From: Macrostomum hystrix
Taxonomy: Eukaryota; Platyhelminthes; Macrostomidae
DNA length: 64,000 bases
Assembly (NCBI GenBank): GCA_950097015.1
Contig: CATNEN010000010.1
Location: 1,194,501-1,258,500, forward strand
Reading direction: 5' to 3'
Shown here one piece after another: positions 24,437 through 36,727 of the stretch. The notes beneath the pieces were generated by a model. It was not told where the DNA came from. It saw only the letters and a list, made by a program, of their open reading frames with translations, and did no database searches. A program made the translations under genes and the position numbers. Position 1 is the first letter of the stretch, and each line of letters begins with the position of its first letter.

Positions 24437-27400
24437 TTGACAAACACAATACCCACTCGCCTGTCCATCAAACTGTACTGAAACCCACTCGCCTGTCAAT
24501 CAAACTGTCTTGAAACCCACTCGCCTGTCAATCAAACTGTACTGAAACTCACTCGCCTGTCAATCAAACTGTCTTGAAACCCACTCGCCTGTCAATCAAA
24601 CTGTCTTGAAACCCACTCGCCTGTCAATCAAACTGTCTTGAAACTCACTCGCCTGTCAATCAAACGGTCTTGAAACCCACTCGCCTGTCAATCAAACTGT
24701 CTTGAAACCCACTCGCCTGTCAGTCAAACTGTCTTGAAACCCACTCGCCTGTCAATCAAACTGTACTGAAACTCACTCGCCTGTCCATCAAACTGTACTG
24801 AAACTCACTCGCCTGTCAATCAAACTGTACTGAAACTCACTCGCCTGTCAATCAAACTGTACTGAAACTCACTCGCCTGTCAATCAAACTGTACTGAAAC
24901 TCACTCGCCTGTCCATCAAACTGTATTGAAACTCACTCGCCTGTCAATCAAACTGTACTGAAACTCACTCGCCTGTCAATCAAACTGTACTGAAACTCAC
25001 TCGCCTGTCAATCAAACTGTCTTGAAACCCACTCGCCTGTCAATCAAACTGTACTGAAACTCACTCGCCTGTCAGTCAAACTGTACTGAAACTCACTCGC
25101 CTGTCAATCAAACTGTACTGAAACTCACTCGCCTGTCAATCAAACTGTACTGAAACCCACTCGCCTGTCAATCAAACTGTCTTGAAACCCACTCGCCTGT
25201 CAATCAAACGGTCTTAAAACCCACTCGCCTGTCAGTCAAACTGTCTTGAAACCCACTCGCCTGTCAATCAAACTGTACTGAAACCCACTCGCCTGTCAGT
25301 CAAACTGTCTTGAAACCCACTCGCCTGTCAATCAAACGGTCTTAAAACCCACTCGCCTGTCAATCAAACTGTACTGAAACTCACTCGCCTGTCCATCAAA
25401 CTGTATTGAAACTCACTCGCCTGTCCATCAAACTGTCTTGAAACCCACTCGCCTGTCCATCAAACTGTACTGAAACTCACTCGCCTGTCCATCAAACTGT
25501 ACTGAAACTCACTCGCCTGTCCATCAAACTGTATTGAAACTCACTCGCCTGTCAATCAAACTGTACTGAAACTCACTCGCCTGTCAGTCAAACTGTACTG
25601 AAACTCACTCGCCTGTCAATCAAACTGTACTGAAACTCACTCGCCTGTCAATCAAACTGTACTGAAACTCACTCGCCTGTCCATCAAACTGTCTTGAAAC
25701 CCACTCGCCTGTCCATCAAACTGTCTTGAAACTCACTCGCCTGTCAATCAAACGGTCTTAAAACCCACTCGCCTGTCAATCAAACGGTCTTAAAACCCAC
25801 TCGCCTGTCAATCAAACTGTACTGAAACCCACTCGCCTGTCAGTCAAACTGTCTTGAAACCCACTCGCCTGTCAATCAAACGGTCTTAAAACCCACTCGC
25901 CTGTAAATCAAACTGTACTGAAACCCACTCGCCTGTCAATCAAACGGTCTTAAAACCCACTCGCCTGTCAATCAAACTGTACTGAAACTCACTCGCCTGT
26001 CAATCAAACTGTACTGAAACTCACTCGCCTGTCAATCAAACTGTACTGAAACTCACTCGCCTGTCAATCAAACTGTACTGAAACTCACTCGCCTGTCAAT
26101 CAAACTGTACTGAAACTCACTCGCCTGTCCATCAAACTGTCTTGAAACCCACTCGCCTGTCCATCAAACTGTCTTGAAACCCACTCGCCTGTCCATCAAA
26201 CTGTATTGAAACTCACTCGCCTGTCAATCAAACTGTACTGAAACTCACTCGCCTGTCAATCAAACTGTACTGAAACTCACTCGCCTGTCAATCAAACTGT
26301 CTTGAAACCCACTCGCCTGTCAATCAAACTGTACTGAAACTCACTCGCCTGTCAGTCAAACTGTACTGAAACTCACTCGCCTGTCAATCAAACTGTACTG
26401 AAACTCACTCGCCTGTCAATCAAACTGTACTGAAACCCACTCGCCTGTCAATCAAACTGTCTTGAAACCCACTCGCCTGTCAATCAAACTGTACTGAAAC
26501 TCACTCGCCTGTCAATCAAACTGTACTGAAACTCACTCGCCTGTCAATCAGACTGTCTTGAAACCCACTCGCCTGTCAATCAAACGGTCTTAAAACCCAC
26601 TCGCCTGTCAGTCAAACTGTCTTGAAACCCACTCGCCTGTCAATCAAACTGTACTGAAACCCACTCGCCTGTCAGTCAAACTGTCTTGAAACCCACTCGC
26701 CTGTCAATCAAACGGTCTTAAAACCCACTCGCCTGTCAATCAAACTGTACTGAAACTCACTCGCCTGTCCATCAAACTGTATTGAAACTCACTCGCCTGT
26801 CAGTCAAACTGTACTGAAACCCACTCGCCTGTCAATCAAACTGTCTTGAAACCCACTCGCCTGTCAATCAAACGGTCTTAAAAGCCACTCGCCTGTCAGT
26901 CAAACTGTCTTGAAACCCACTCGCCTGTCAATCAAACTGTACTGAAACCCACTCGCCTGTCAGTCAAACTGTCTTGAAACCCACTCGCCTGTCAATCAAA
27001 CGGTCTTAAAACCCACTCGCCTGTCAATCAAACTGTACTGAAACTCACTCGCCTGTCCATCAAACTGTATTGAAACTCACTCGCCTGTCCATCAAACTGT
27101 CTTGAAACCCACTCGCCTGTCCATCAAACTGTACTGAAACTCACTCGCCTGTCCATCAAACTGTACTGAAACTCACTCGCCTGTCCATCAAACTGTATTG
27201 AAACTCACTCGCCTGTCAATCAAACTGTACTGAAACTCACTCGCCTGTCAGTCAAACTGTACTGAAACTCACTCGCCTGTCAATCAAACTGTACTGAAAC
27301 TCACTCGCCTGTCAATCAAACTGTACTGAAACTCACTCGCCTGTCAATCAAACTGTACTGAAACTCACTCGCCTGTCCATCAAACTGTACTGAAACTCAC

Positions 27401-30244
27401 TCGCCTGTCCATCAAACTGTCTTGAAACCCACTCGCCTGTCCATCAAACTGTCTTGAAACTCACTCGCCTGTCAATCAAACGGTCTTAAAACCCACTCGC
27501 CTGTCAATCAAACGGTCTTAAAACCCACTCGCCTGTCAATCAAACTGTACTGAAACCCACTCGCCTGTCAGTCAAACTGTCTTGAAACCCACTCGCCTGT
27601 CAATCAAACGGTCTTAAAACCCACTCGCCTGTAAATCAAACTGTACTGAAACCCACTCGCCTGTCAATCAAACGGTCTTAAAACCCACTCGCCTGTCAAT
27701 CAAACTGTACTGAAACTCACTCGCCTGTCAATCAAACTGTACTGAAACTCACTCGCCTGTCAATCAAACTGTACTGAAACTCACTCGCCTGTCAATCAAA
27801 CTGTACTGAAACTCACTCGCCTGTCAATCAAACTGTACTGAAACTCACTCGCCTGTCCATCAAACTGTATTGAAAACTCACTCGCCTGTCAATCAAACTG
27901 TACTGAAACTCACTCGCCTGTCAATCAAACTGTACTGAAACTCACTCGCCTGTCAATCAAACGGTCTTAAAACCCACTCGCCTGTCAATCAAACTGTACT
28001 GAAACTCACTCGCCTGTCCATCAAACTGTATTGAAACTCACTCGCCTGTCCATCAAACTGTCTTGAAACCCACTCGCCTGTCCATCAAACTGTACTGAAA
28101 CTCACTCGCCTGTCCATCAAACTGTACTGAAACTCACTCGCCTGTCCATCAAACTGTATTGAAACTCACTCGCCTGTCAATCAAACTGTACTGAAACTCA
28201 CTCGCCTGTCAATCAAACTGTACTGAAACTCACTCGCCTGTCAATCAAACTGTACTGAAACTCACTCGCCTGTCAATCAAACTGTACTGAAACTCACTCG
28301 CCTGTCAATCAAACTGTACTGAAACTCACTCGCCTGTCCATCAAACTGTACTGAAACTCACTCGCCTGTCCATCAAACTGTACTGAAACTCACTCGCCTG
28401 TCCATCAAACTGTCTTGAAACTCACTCGCCTGTCAATCAAACGGTCTTAAAACCCACTCGCCTGTCAATCAAACGGTCTTAAAACCCACTCGCCTGTCAA
28501 TCAAACTGTACTGAAACCCACTCGCCTGTCAGTCAAACTGTCTTGAAACCCACTCGCCTGTCAATCAAACGGTCTTAAAACCCACTCGCCTGTAAATCAA
28601 ACTGTACTGAAACCCACTCGCCTGTCAATCAAACGGTCTTAAAACCCACTCGCCTGTCAATCAAACTGTACTGAAACTCACTCGCCTGTCAATCAAACTG
28701 TACTGAAACTCACTCGCCTGTCAATCAAACTGTACTGAAACTCACTCGCCTGTCAATCAAACTGTACTGAAACTCACTCGCCTGTCAATCAAACTGTACT
28801 GAAACTCACTCGCCTGTCAATCAAACTGTACTGAAACTCACTCGCCTGTCAATCAAACTGTACTGAAACTCACTCGCCTGTCAATCAAACTGTACTGAAA
28901 CTCACTCGCCTGTCAATCAAACTGTACTGAAACTCACTCGCCTGTCAATCAAACTGTACTGAAACTCACTCGCCTGTCAATCAAACTGTCTTGAAACCCA
29001 CTCGCCTGTCCATCAAACTGTCTTGAAACTCACTCGCCTGTCAATCAAACTGTACTGAAACTCACTCCCCTGTCAATCAAACTGTACTGAAACTCACTCG
29101 CCTGTCAATCAAACTGTCTTGAAACCCACTCGCCTGTCAATCAAACTGTACTGAAACTCACTCGCCTGTCAGTCAAACTGTACTGAAACTCACTCGCCTG
29201 TTAATCAAACTGTACTGAAACTCACTCGCCTGTCAATCAAACTGTACTGAAACCCACTCGCCTGTCAATCAAACTGTCTTGAAACCCACTCGCCTGTCAA
29301 TCAAACGGTCTTAAAACCCACTCGCCTGTCATTCAAACTGTCTTGAAACCCACTCGCCTGTCAATCAAACTGTACTGAAACTCACTCACCTGTCAATCAA
29401 ACTGTACTGAAACTCACTCGCCTGTCAATCAAACTGTACTGAAACTCACTCGCCTGTCCATCAAACTGTACTGAAACTCACTCGCCTGTCCATCAAACTG
29501 TATTGAAACTCACTCGCCTGTCCATCAAACTGTCTTGAAACCCACTCGCCTGTCCATCAAACTGTCTTGAAACTCACTCGCCTGTCCATCAAACTGTACT
29601 GAAACTCACTCGCCTGTCAATCAAACTGTACTGAAACCCACTCGCCTGTCCATCAAACTGTATTGAAACTCACTCGCCTGTCAATCAAACTGTACTGAAA
29701 CTCACTCGCCTGTCAATCAAACTGTACTGAAACTCACTCGCCTGTCAATCAAACTGTACTGAAACTCACTCGCCTGTCAGTCAAACTGTCTTGAAACCCA
29801 CTCGCCTGTCAATCAAACTGTACTGAAACTCACTCGCCTGTCAATCAAACTGTACTGAAACTCACTCGCCTGTCAATCAAACTGTACTGAAACTCACTCG
29901 CCTGTCCAACAAACTGTATTGAAACTCACTCGCCTGTCCATCAAACTGTCTTGAAACCCACTCGCCTGTCCATCAAACTGTCTTGAAACTCACTCGCCTG
30001 TCCATCAAACTGTACTGAAACTCACTCGCCTGTCAATCAAACTGTACTGAAACCCACTCGCCTGTCCATCAAACTGTATTGAAACTCACTCGCCTGTCAA
30101 TCAAACTGTACTGAAACTCACTCGCCTGTCAATCAAACTGTACTGAAACTCACTCGCCTGTCAATCAAACTGTACTGAAACTCACTCGCCTGTCAGTCAA
30201 ACTGTCTTGAAACCCACTCGCCTGTCAATCAAACTGTACTGAAA
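24437..30244. repeat. 32-bp satellite, about 181 copies, each with a PBX-MEIS/PREP-like site
   Basis: Period 32 bp, measured at 24487 to 24519. Unit ACTCGCCTGTCAATCAAACT plus GTACTGAAACTC, with cttg, ccatca, cagtca and cggtctta variants. Most units contain CTGTCAATCA, the reverse complement of TGATTGACAG. A block at about 25200-25540 recurs 1664 bp (52 units) downstream. There are no unique spacers, so it is not a CRISPR array. It sits in neurexin intron 1 and ends exactly where the G-rich array begins. Confidence 0.98.
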
Positions 30245-30714
30245 GTAAGAGAGTGGGGAGTGGGGAGTGGAGAGTGGAGAGTGGAGAGTAAGAGAGTGGG
30301 GAGTGGAGAGTGGAGAGTAAGAGAGTGGGGAGTGGAGAGTGGAGAGTGGAGAGTAAGAGAGTGGGGAGTGGAGAGTGGAGAGTAAGAGAGTGGGGAGTGG
30401 AGAGTGGAGAGTAAGAGAGTGGGGAGTGGGGAGTGGAGAGTGGAGAGTAAGAGAGTGGGGAGTGGAGAGTGGAGAGTAAGAGAGTGGGGAGTGGGGAGTG
30501 GGGAGTGGAGAGTGGAGAGTGGGGAGTGGAGAGTGGAGAGTAAGAGAGTGGGGAGTGGGGAGTGGAGAGTGGAGAGTAAGAGAGTGGGGAGTGGAGAGTG
30601 GAGAGTAAGAGAGTGGGGAGTGGGGAGTGGGGAGTGGAGAGTGGAGAGTGGGGAGTGGAGAGTGGAGAGTAAGAGAGTGGGGAGTGGGGAGTGGAGAGTG
30701 GAGAGTAAGAGAGT
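30245..30714. repeat. G-rich 7-bp based array
   Basis: Mixtures of GGGGAGT, GGAGAGT and AAGAGAGT units in a 20 to 30 bp higher pattern. Closely spaced GGGG and GG runs on the plus strand could form G-quadruplexes. It abuts the 32-bp satellite with no spacer. Confidence 0.95.
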
Positions 30715-31754
30715 TAGACTAGCAGGGTCAGGAAGTGGGGAGTTGGTGCGGGAATCAGGCGCAGCGCAGAAGCAGAGCGGAGGGGAGCCTGGAAATCCCA
30801 GCTTGAAATTCTGCGATAATCGTTTCTCCCCAATCCTTGGAGGAACTTTCCGTTGCGAAACGGGCAGGCAACCAAATCCGTTAAGAATTGGGATCTCGGC
30901 TCCAGGCTTCCCAGAGCTGCCAATTCATTTATTTGTCGGTCGGTCCTTGTTTATCAACCTGAAACATTTCCTAAACTTGATGGACATTGGCCAAGGCCCG
31001 CAGTGTCTGGTCGCTCTCTGGCATTTGCTAAAAATCAGTTGCTAAATCACTCCCAGTTGGGACAAGCGGAACTTCTAATACCTGTGTTTGCCTCATCAGT
31101 GTGTGCGTGTGAGTGTGTGAGTGTGAGTGCTTGTGAGTGTGTGTGTGAGTGTGAGTGTGTGTGTGTGTGAGTGTGTGTATGGTTGCAAATTGACAAGCAA
31201 TGCCTACAAAGCGGGGCTTGTTCGGCCAAAAAGTTTTCCGAATAGCAAGTCAGACTCATTGGTAAGAGAATCGGCAGCCATTGGTGCAAAATGACCTCGA
31301 AGGACAGCTCCGATTGACTTGTGTTCGATTGGGTGCCCTATGAATTGGTGAATAAATTTTCTGCCCCATCAAGGTCAGTGGGGAGCCCGCGCTGTTTTGA
31401 AGTGCAGTTATAGAAAATAGTGTTGCCGTAGACGCGCCCAATGACTTGTCTGCAATCGATGGGCAGCCAGCGAATATTCATCGATTTGTTCTCTGGCTTG
31501 CTGGCACAGCAAGTCGCCAAATGGAATCTGTAATTGTCGATAGTTTCATGCTTATAAGCTGCCTCGTTAGGCTATTGGAATGATGGGATTACTGTTTCCG
31601 GGCTTTTGCGGAATTTCGCGAAGGATAAAAGTACGATTCGACCGACATTGGGCAGAGGAACTATAAGTTGAGAATAGGACAGGGGAGGCGATTAAAGCGA
31701 GGAGAAAGGAGAGGAGGAAAAAAGGACGAGTTGGAGAACACAAGATGAGAAGGA
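30715..31754. other. Unique intronic stretch with (GTGTGA)n microsatellite
   Basis: A GT-rich microsatellite occupies 31100-31176. No LNS or EGF exon seen. A minus-strand open frame at 31338-31520 follows an AG acceptor-like site but shows no domain and was not accepted. Confidence 0.5.
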
Positions 31755-32008
31755 GAAGGAGAGGGAGGAGGCAGGAGAGGGAGAAGGCAGGAGTGGTAGA
31801 AGGCAGGAGAGGGAGAAGGCAGGAGAGGGAGAAGGCAGGAGAGGGAGAAGGCAGGAGAGGGAGAAGGCAGAAGGGGAGGGAGAAGGCAGGAGAGGGAGAA
31901 GGCAGAAGGGGAGGGAGAAGGCAGGAGGGGAGTGAGAAGGCAGTAGGGGAGGGAGAAGGCAGGAGAGGGAGAAGGCAGTAGGGGAGGGAGAAGGCAGGAG
32001 AGGGAGAA
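31755..32008. repeat. Purine-rich minisatellite (GAGGGAGAAGGCAGGA)
   Basis: Units of 14 to 19 bp built on GGGAGAAGGCAGGA. Nearly pure purine on the plus strand apart from one C per unit. Confidence 0.93.
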
Positions 32009-32948
32009 GAACACAGCGATGTGAAACGAACTTGCTGAATTGAGTGCGCGAGAAGGCCAGGACAGTAGACTGATAAAGATCTAATTCATAATGGCTGCTC
32101 GGGAAATAATGGGAGATTAATAAATTAGAGATGAGCAATAGCGATAAGACATTGAGTGAAGACAAAGTGACTGGCTGCTTGGCGGATCAGTACCAAAGAG
32201 GTCTTAATTGGCAGGCCAAAGCTCCTAAGAGAATACACGAAGTGGAGAGATCAGTCCACAGATGCCCCAGACGATGGTGACCGCACCGCATCCTCTCATT
32301 CAGTTCCCTGCTCATGTTTTGATGCTGCACTAATCCCCAACCCAGACAAGTCCCCCCTGACCTCTTCAAGGCTAGTCCAAGTCACTTCTGCTTTGGCATC
32401 TGCAGCTCCCTGACTTCTTGCCGCTAGGCGGGGATGGCCGATAAATAATGCACGCAGAGCCTGCCTGGTGAGTTCTGGACTAGCGAAGGTCAGCGGGCAG
32501 TTGGTCGCTCCTAATGTGCCTTCAGTGTTTGCTATGCTGTGTGTTTTTAGAGATTAAAATCACAGCGGTATTGAGTTTCCAATTTCAATAAAAGTTCGTG
32601 TCCATTTGTAGCTTGGCTGGAAACCAGACACCGATCGAAAAATGGCTGGCAAACACATCGCAGCGATGATGGAATTGGTCTAGCAGAAGGCTGGTCGCAT
32701 GAAATGCTATATTTTATTACAGTATTGCATTCTGAGGATGGCATGTGCGGGAGGCGTTTAATAATTAACGAATTTGTTCGCACCGCGGGTATGCTGGGGA
32801 ATTTCTCCCATTCAAGTTGGCGTACAGGATGAGAGCAGCAAGGGGAGCGTCGATGTTTGAGCACGTCCGTGTAGCCCTACTTGCGCCTCACATTGAGTCC
32901 TCATCGCCCAGTGTTCTTTGTCCGTGAGAACTGGGTGCATCTGGTTCC

Positions 32949-32979
<31 letters not shown>

Positions 32980-33975
32980 GGATTATAAACGAAGACGAAA
33001 GTATTTTCGGAAGCCGAATTTTCTTACAGACGGGCGCAGCCAGTCTCTGAGTTAGTGTTTGCCCTTTTCATTTCCGCTTTCTTGGCGGACTCGTTCTCAT
33101 TTTTCTCTCTCTTTATTTTAATTCTGCGGGCACTCTCTGAGTCAAGCGCTCAAGGCTCATGTGGCTTCCCGGCTGGGAGGGGGGTGGGTGTGAGACACGG
33201 CAGCAGCTGCGGCCGCTTTGACGCCATCGGCCAAGAACTTATTAAGCTCGCCCCGTAGGCTCGATAATTTCGGGCCCATCTATTTTTTCCGACGAATCGG
33301 CAAAACATCTCCTAGGAGGGGAGGTGGGGTGGGCAGTGGCTTGGGAGCTGTTGCCAATGGCTTAATTAACTCCAGTTCCCAGCTGGCGGGGTGCTGGTCA
33401 CGCTGCTGGGCAGGTCTGGGATAAAAGTCCCCCCTCACAACCTGGCGCCGCCCTCCGCGTCTTTGAAAGGTCCAGCAGAGGCCGTAAGCAGAATCTGGAA
33501 AGCAATGGGCAGCGCTGGAATCCGGGCAGGCAGCGAGTGCACTTTGATTTTTTTCCAATTTCACTTCTCGCCACTTTTCCAACCACCACGCGGAAGGCTC
33601 GGCTTATTCATTGGAGCTGAGCACGCCACAATAACCTGCCTTCTCGCATTTCAATCCTGACTGCGTGTGCGAACTTGGCGATCCCAGTCAAAACACTTGC
33701 TGGGACTGTTCTGTTCTCGCGCGAAAGATTTTCCAGGGATTTCGCATGGGTCCAGGAAGGGGACTCCGCTCCTGCTGCACCGGCGCTCAAGCTAATTCCT
33801 ATCAAGCTAAGCCGCCAAGCCAGCGAAAGAGGATTAGTGCTTATGCGGATCTTGTCCAGAGTGACAGCCTAGCGATCGGGATTTCAGAACAGGGAAGATC
33901 CCGTAAGGGGAGTTGGGAGAAATCAGAGGGGATCCAAGAGCAGCGAGGCTAATAATTGAAATCGATGAATTGCGT
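32009..33975. other. Unique 2-kb intronic stretch with a CAG tract
   Basis: An interrupted CAG tract lies at 32951-32979. GC-rich around 33150-33450. Open frames on both strands (up to 105 codons) lack domains. This is the largest non-repetitive block of intron 1 and could hold regulatory sequence, but I see no direct evidence. Confidence 0.45.
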
Positions 33976-34889
33976 GCCACCATTGTTATCAGTTTCATTA
34001 GGTGCATTTCAGTGACTGAGACTGCCACCATTGTTATCAGTTTCATTAGCTGCATTTCAGTGACTGAGACTGCCACCATTGTTATCAGTTTCATTAGCTG
34101 CATTTCAGTGACTGAGACTGCCACCATTGTTATCAGTTTCATTAGCTGCATTTCAGTGACTGAGACTGCCACCATTGTTATCAGTTTCATTAGCTGCATT
34201 TCAGTGACTGAGACTGCCACCATTGTTATCAGTTTCATTAGCTGCATTTGAGTGACTGAGACTGCCACCATTGTTATCAGTTTCATTAGCTGCATTTCAG
34301 TGACTGAGACTGCCACCATTGTTATCAGTTTCATTAGCTGCATTTCAGTGACTGAGACTGCCACCATTGTTATCAGTTTCATTAGGTGCATTTCAGTGAC
34401 TGAGACTGCCACCATTGTTATCAGTTTCATTAGCTGCATTTCAGTGACTGAGACTGCCACCATTGTTATCAGTTTCATTAGGTGCATTTCAGTGACTGAG
34501 ACTGCCACCATTGTTATCAGTTTCATTAGCTGCATTTCAGTGACTGAGACTGCCACCATTGTTATCAGTTTCATTAGCTGCATTTCAGTGACTGAGACTG
34601 CCACCATTGTTATCAGTTTCATTAGCTGCATTTCAGTGACTGAGACTGCCACCATTGTTATCAGTTTCATTAGCTGCATTTCAGTGACTGAGACTGCCAC
34701 CATTGTTATCAGTTTCATTAGCTGCATTTCAGTGACTGAGACTGCCACCATTGTTATCAGTTTCATTAGCTGCATTTCAGTGACTGAGACTGCCACCATT
34801 GTTATCAGTTTCATTAGCTGCATTTCAGTGACTGAGACTGCCACCATTGTTATCAGTTTCATTAGCTGCATTTCAGTGACTGAGACTGC
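33976..34889. repeat. 48-bp minisatellite, 19 copies, with SOX- and GATA-like motifs
   Basis: Highly uniform 48-bp unit containing ACCATTGTTATCAGTTTCAT and TGCATTTCAGTGACTGAGAC. Each has CCATTGTT (SOX-type) overlapping TTATCA (GATA-type, reverse TGATAA). As 48 is a multiple of 3, both strands are open for 200 to 345 codons (16-residue repeats), which I treat as artefact. Confidence 0.97.
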
Positions 34890-36727
34890 CCCAGCTGCCC
34901 CAGTTGTTATTGTTTATTAAGAGCTATATCATATTGATTATATTGTTTAAATATTTATTAAACCAATATGGATTCGCCATAAACCCATAAACCAGATTAA
35001 ATTATTTTGCCTTTTTGCTTCAATTCTACTTGCCAGTTAATTTCCACGATTGTCGTTATTGAAGAAATAAATCCGGAAAGGAGAAAGTGCTTTCCTGGTT
35101 AATTTCCGGGACCAATGCCCGACACTGCTTTCAGCTAAACCGTTTCTTCTGACTGCAACTGAATGTGATAAAAAAAGATAAGTTCATTCAGAGTTGCTGC
35201 CTTGCAAGATATGAAAGTGAATGTTATTTTATACAGGCAACTCCGGTCGAAGCGGTCGAAGTCAATAAAAAACTTTTTGCCAAAGGTTTACATGCTGAAG
35301 GTTCCAGAGAAACAAAAAAAATTGCGAGTCATGGCAACGATATATCACAATCAAGCTGTAATTTAACTGTTTCCGGTGGAAATTAGACTTCAATCTTTCC
35401 CCAAATCATGGATTTAATTTCCATGTAATACGAGCCGTAATTCCTAGGGAGGACTAGAGTGGATTATATTTTCCTTTTGGACTGGAAAATGAAATGATCT
35501 GCAAATTAGTGCGCCAGACAGCACAGCCAACCCGCCATCAGCGGTGCCGCAAAAGCCAAGAAAAGCAACACAAGGAAGAACCTGCAGCGGCAGGCGTTGT
35601 CGCGTGTTTCTGCGCAATTTTCGCATCACCAGCTGGGGCTGCGGCTGTCAACTGTCTCTCTCAGTCACCGCGCTGGCTGGCTTAACAAGCAAATCTCCAT
35701 TCAGCATTCACTGCAAGGGCCCAGAACGGCCCAAGTTTTTCTGGCCATTCACCTTCCAAGCCGTGCCCTGAAAATGAGGATTTCTGGCTGGATGCAGCCG
35801 CATTCCCTGTACGCTTTCATACACACGCATTCCTTCTCGATATCCTCCTATCTGTAGTTTCCCATTAAATGAGGAATAATATACGGCAGCGGCTGTAATC
35901 CGACACGAGCTCCGGTCTTGAAGACAAACTGTTCCGCCACCCTCAGCGGTAAGAATTCATCAGCTTTAGCCACCTCTGCTGGCCGGGCCAAAGGTCAGCT
36001 CAGATCTTTCTGGCCAGATTAATGCGCTGCTCGGTTCTGGTTGCTAGGCCCGTTTTTTTTTATTGAACAGTGACCGCCTTTTGTCAGATGCCCTGTTCAA
36101 TCTATTTATCGGAATCATTTTCAAGGACTCATTAAACATATGCGGAGATGAGGCCAGTTGTGAGTCGTGCTCAGGGCGGCTGTTCAAATTAGGCCTCATT
36201 TTGTATTTTGAAAATGTGGAAATGTAGGTCGTGCTCATGGATACTTTACATTTCCATGTGATGAATTATGCTGTTACTGATAAAAAACTACATGTTTTGA
36301 AAAAGCTGAATTTAACTAGAAATGTAAATTTAGACACATCATTAAATTTTGGAAATGAAAGGACGGAAGCAAAGCGTTGCTTTGCTGAAGAGAATGGAAA
36401 TAGAACTGGCCCAGTCGGTATGTACAGACAAAGGCTGCGTACAGCTTTTCAGTCCGTACCTGGGGAGCGAACACACCCACCAGAGTTACTACCCTCCCAC
36501 TTTATGCTTATTTCTTCCTATGATTCAATTATTGTCACATTGAATCAGGTAGATCGACAAAACAAAATCTCAAGCAACTTACAAGGCAAGCCATTGCACT
36601 GATCGTTTGGGCTCTCATTCATGGGTGCGTGCTCAGCGGAGTCAGCGGAATGGGCAGACGCCCAGTCTGCAGCAACTGTTACTATGGCTACTATTTCCAC
36701 TATTCCCCCAGCAACAAGGCCACTCAC
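34890..36727. other. 5' end of neurexin intron 1, unique sequence
   Basis: AT-rich at 34900-35400. No exon or mobile element recognised. Donor GTGAGT of exon 1 lies at 36722-36727. Confidence 0.5.

Larger units (their letters stand above)
9335..36727 (-). other. Neurexin intron 1 (27.4 kb), minisatellite-filled
   Basis: Lies between donor GGA|GTGAGT (36727) and acceptor CATGCGCAG (9335), both phase 1. It contains at least 12 tandem arrays listed separately. I found no further LNS or EGF exon in it on the minus strand and no convincing gene on the plus strand. Unrecognised short exons or alternative promoters are possible. Confidence 0.75.

Noticed and set aside
24437-30244. CRISPR-like array
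   Set aside because: Units are contiguous with no unique spacers, and the context is eukaryotic.
31338-31520. Possible extra minus-strand exon in neurexin intron 1
   Set aside because: An AG precedes the segment and it reads open, but no LNS or EGF pattern and no fitting donor; exons 1 and 2 already join in phase.
33834-34920. 345-codon minus and 222-codon plus open frames with a perfect 16-residue repeat
   Set aside because: The 48-bp array keeps both strands open; near-identical DNA repeats without codon-level constraint.
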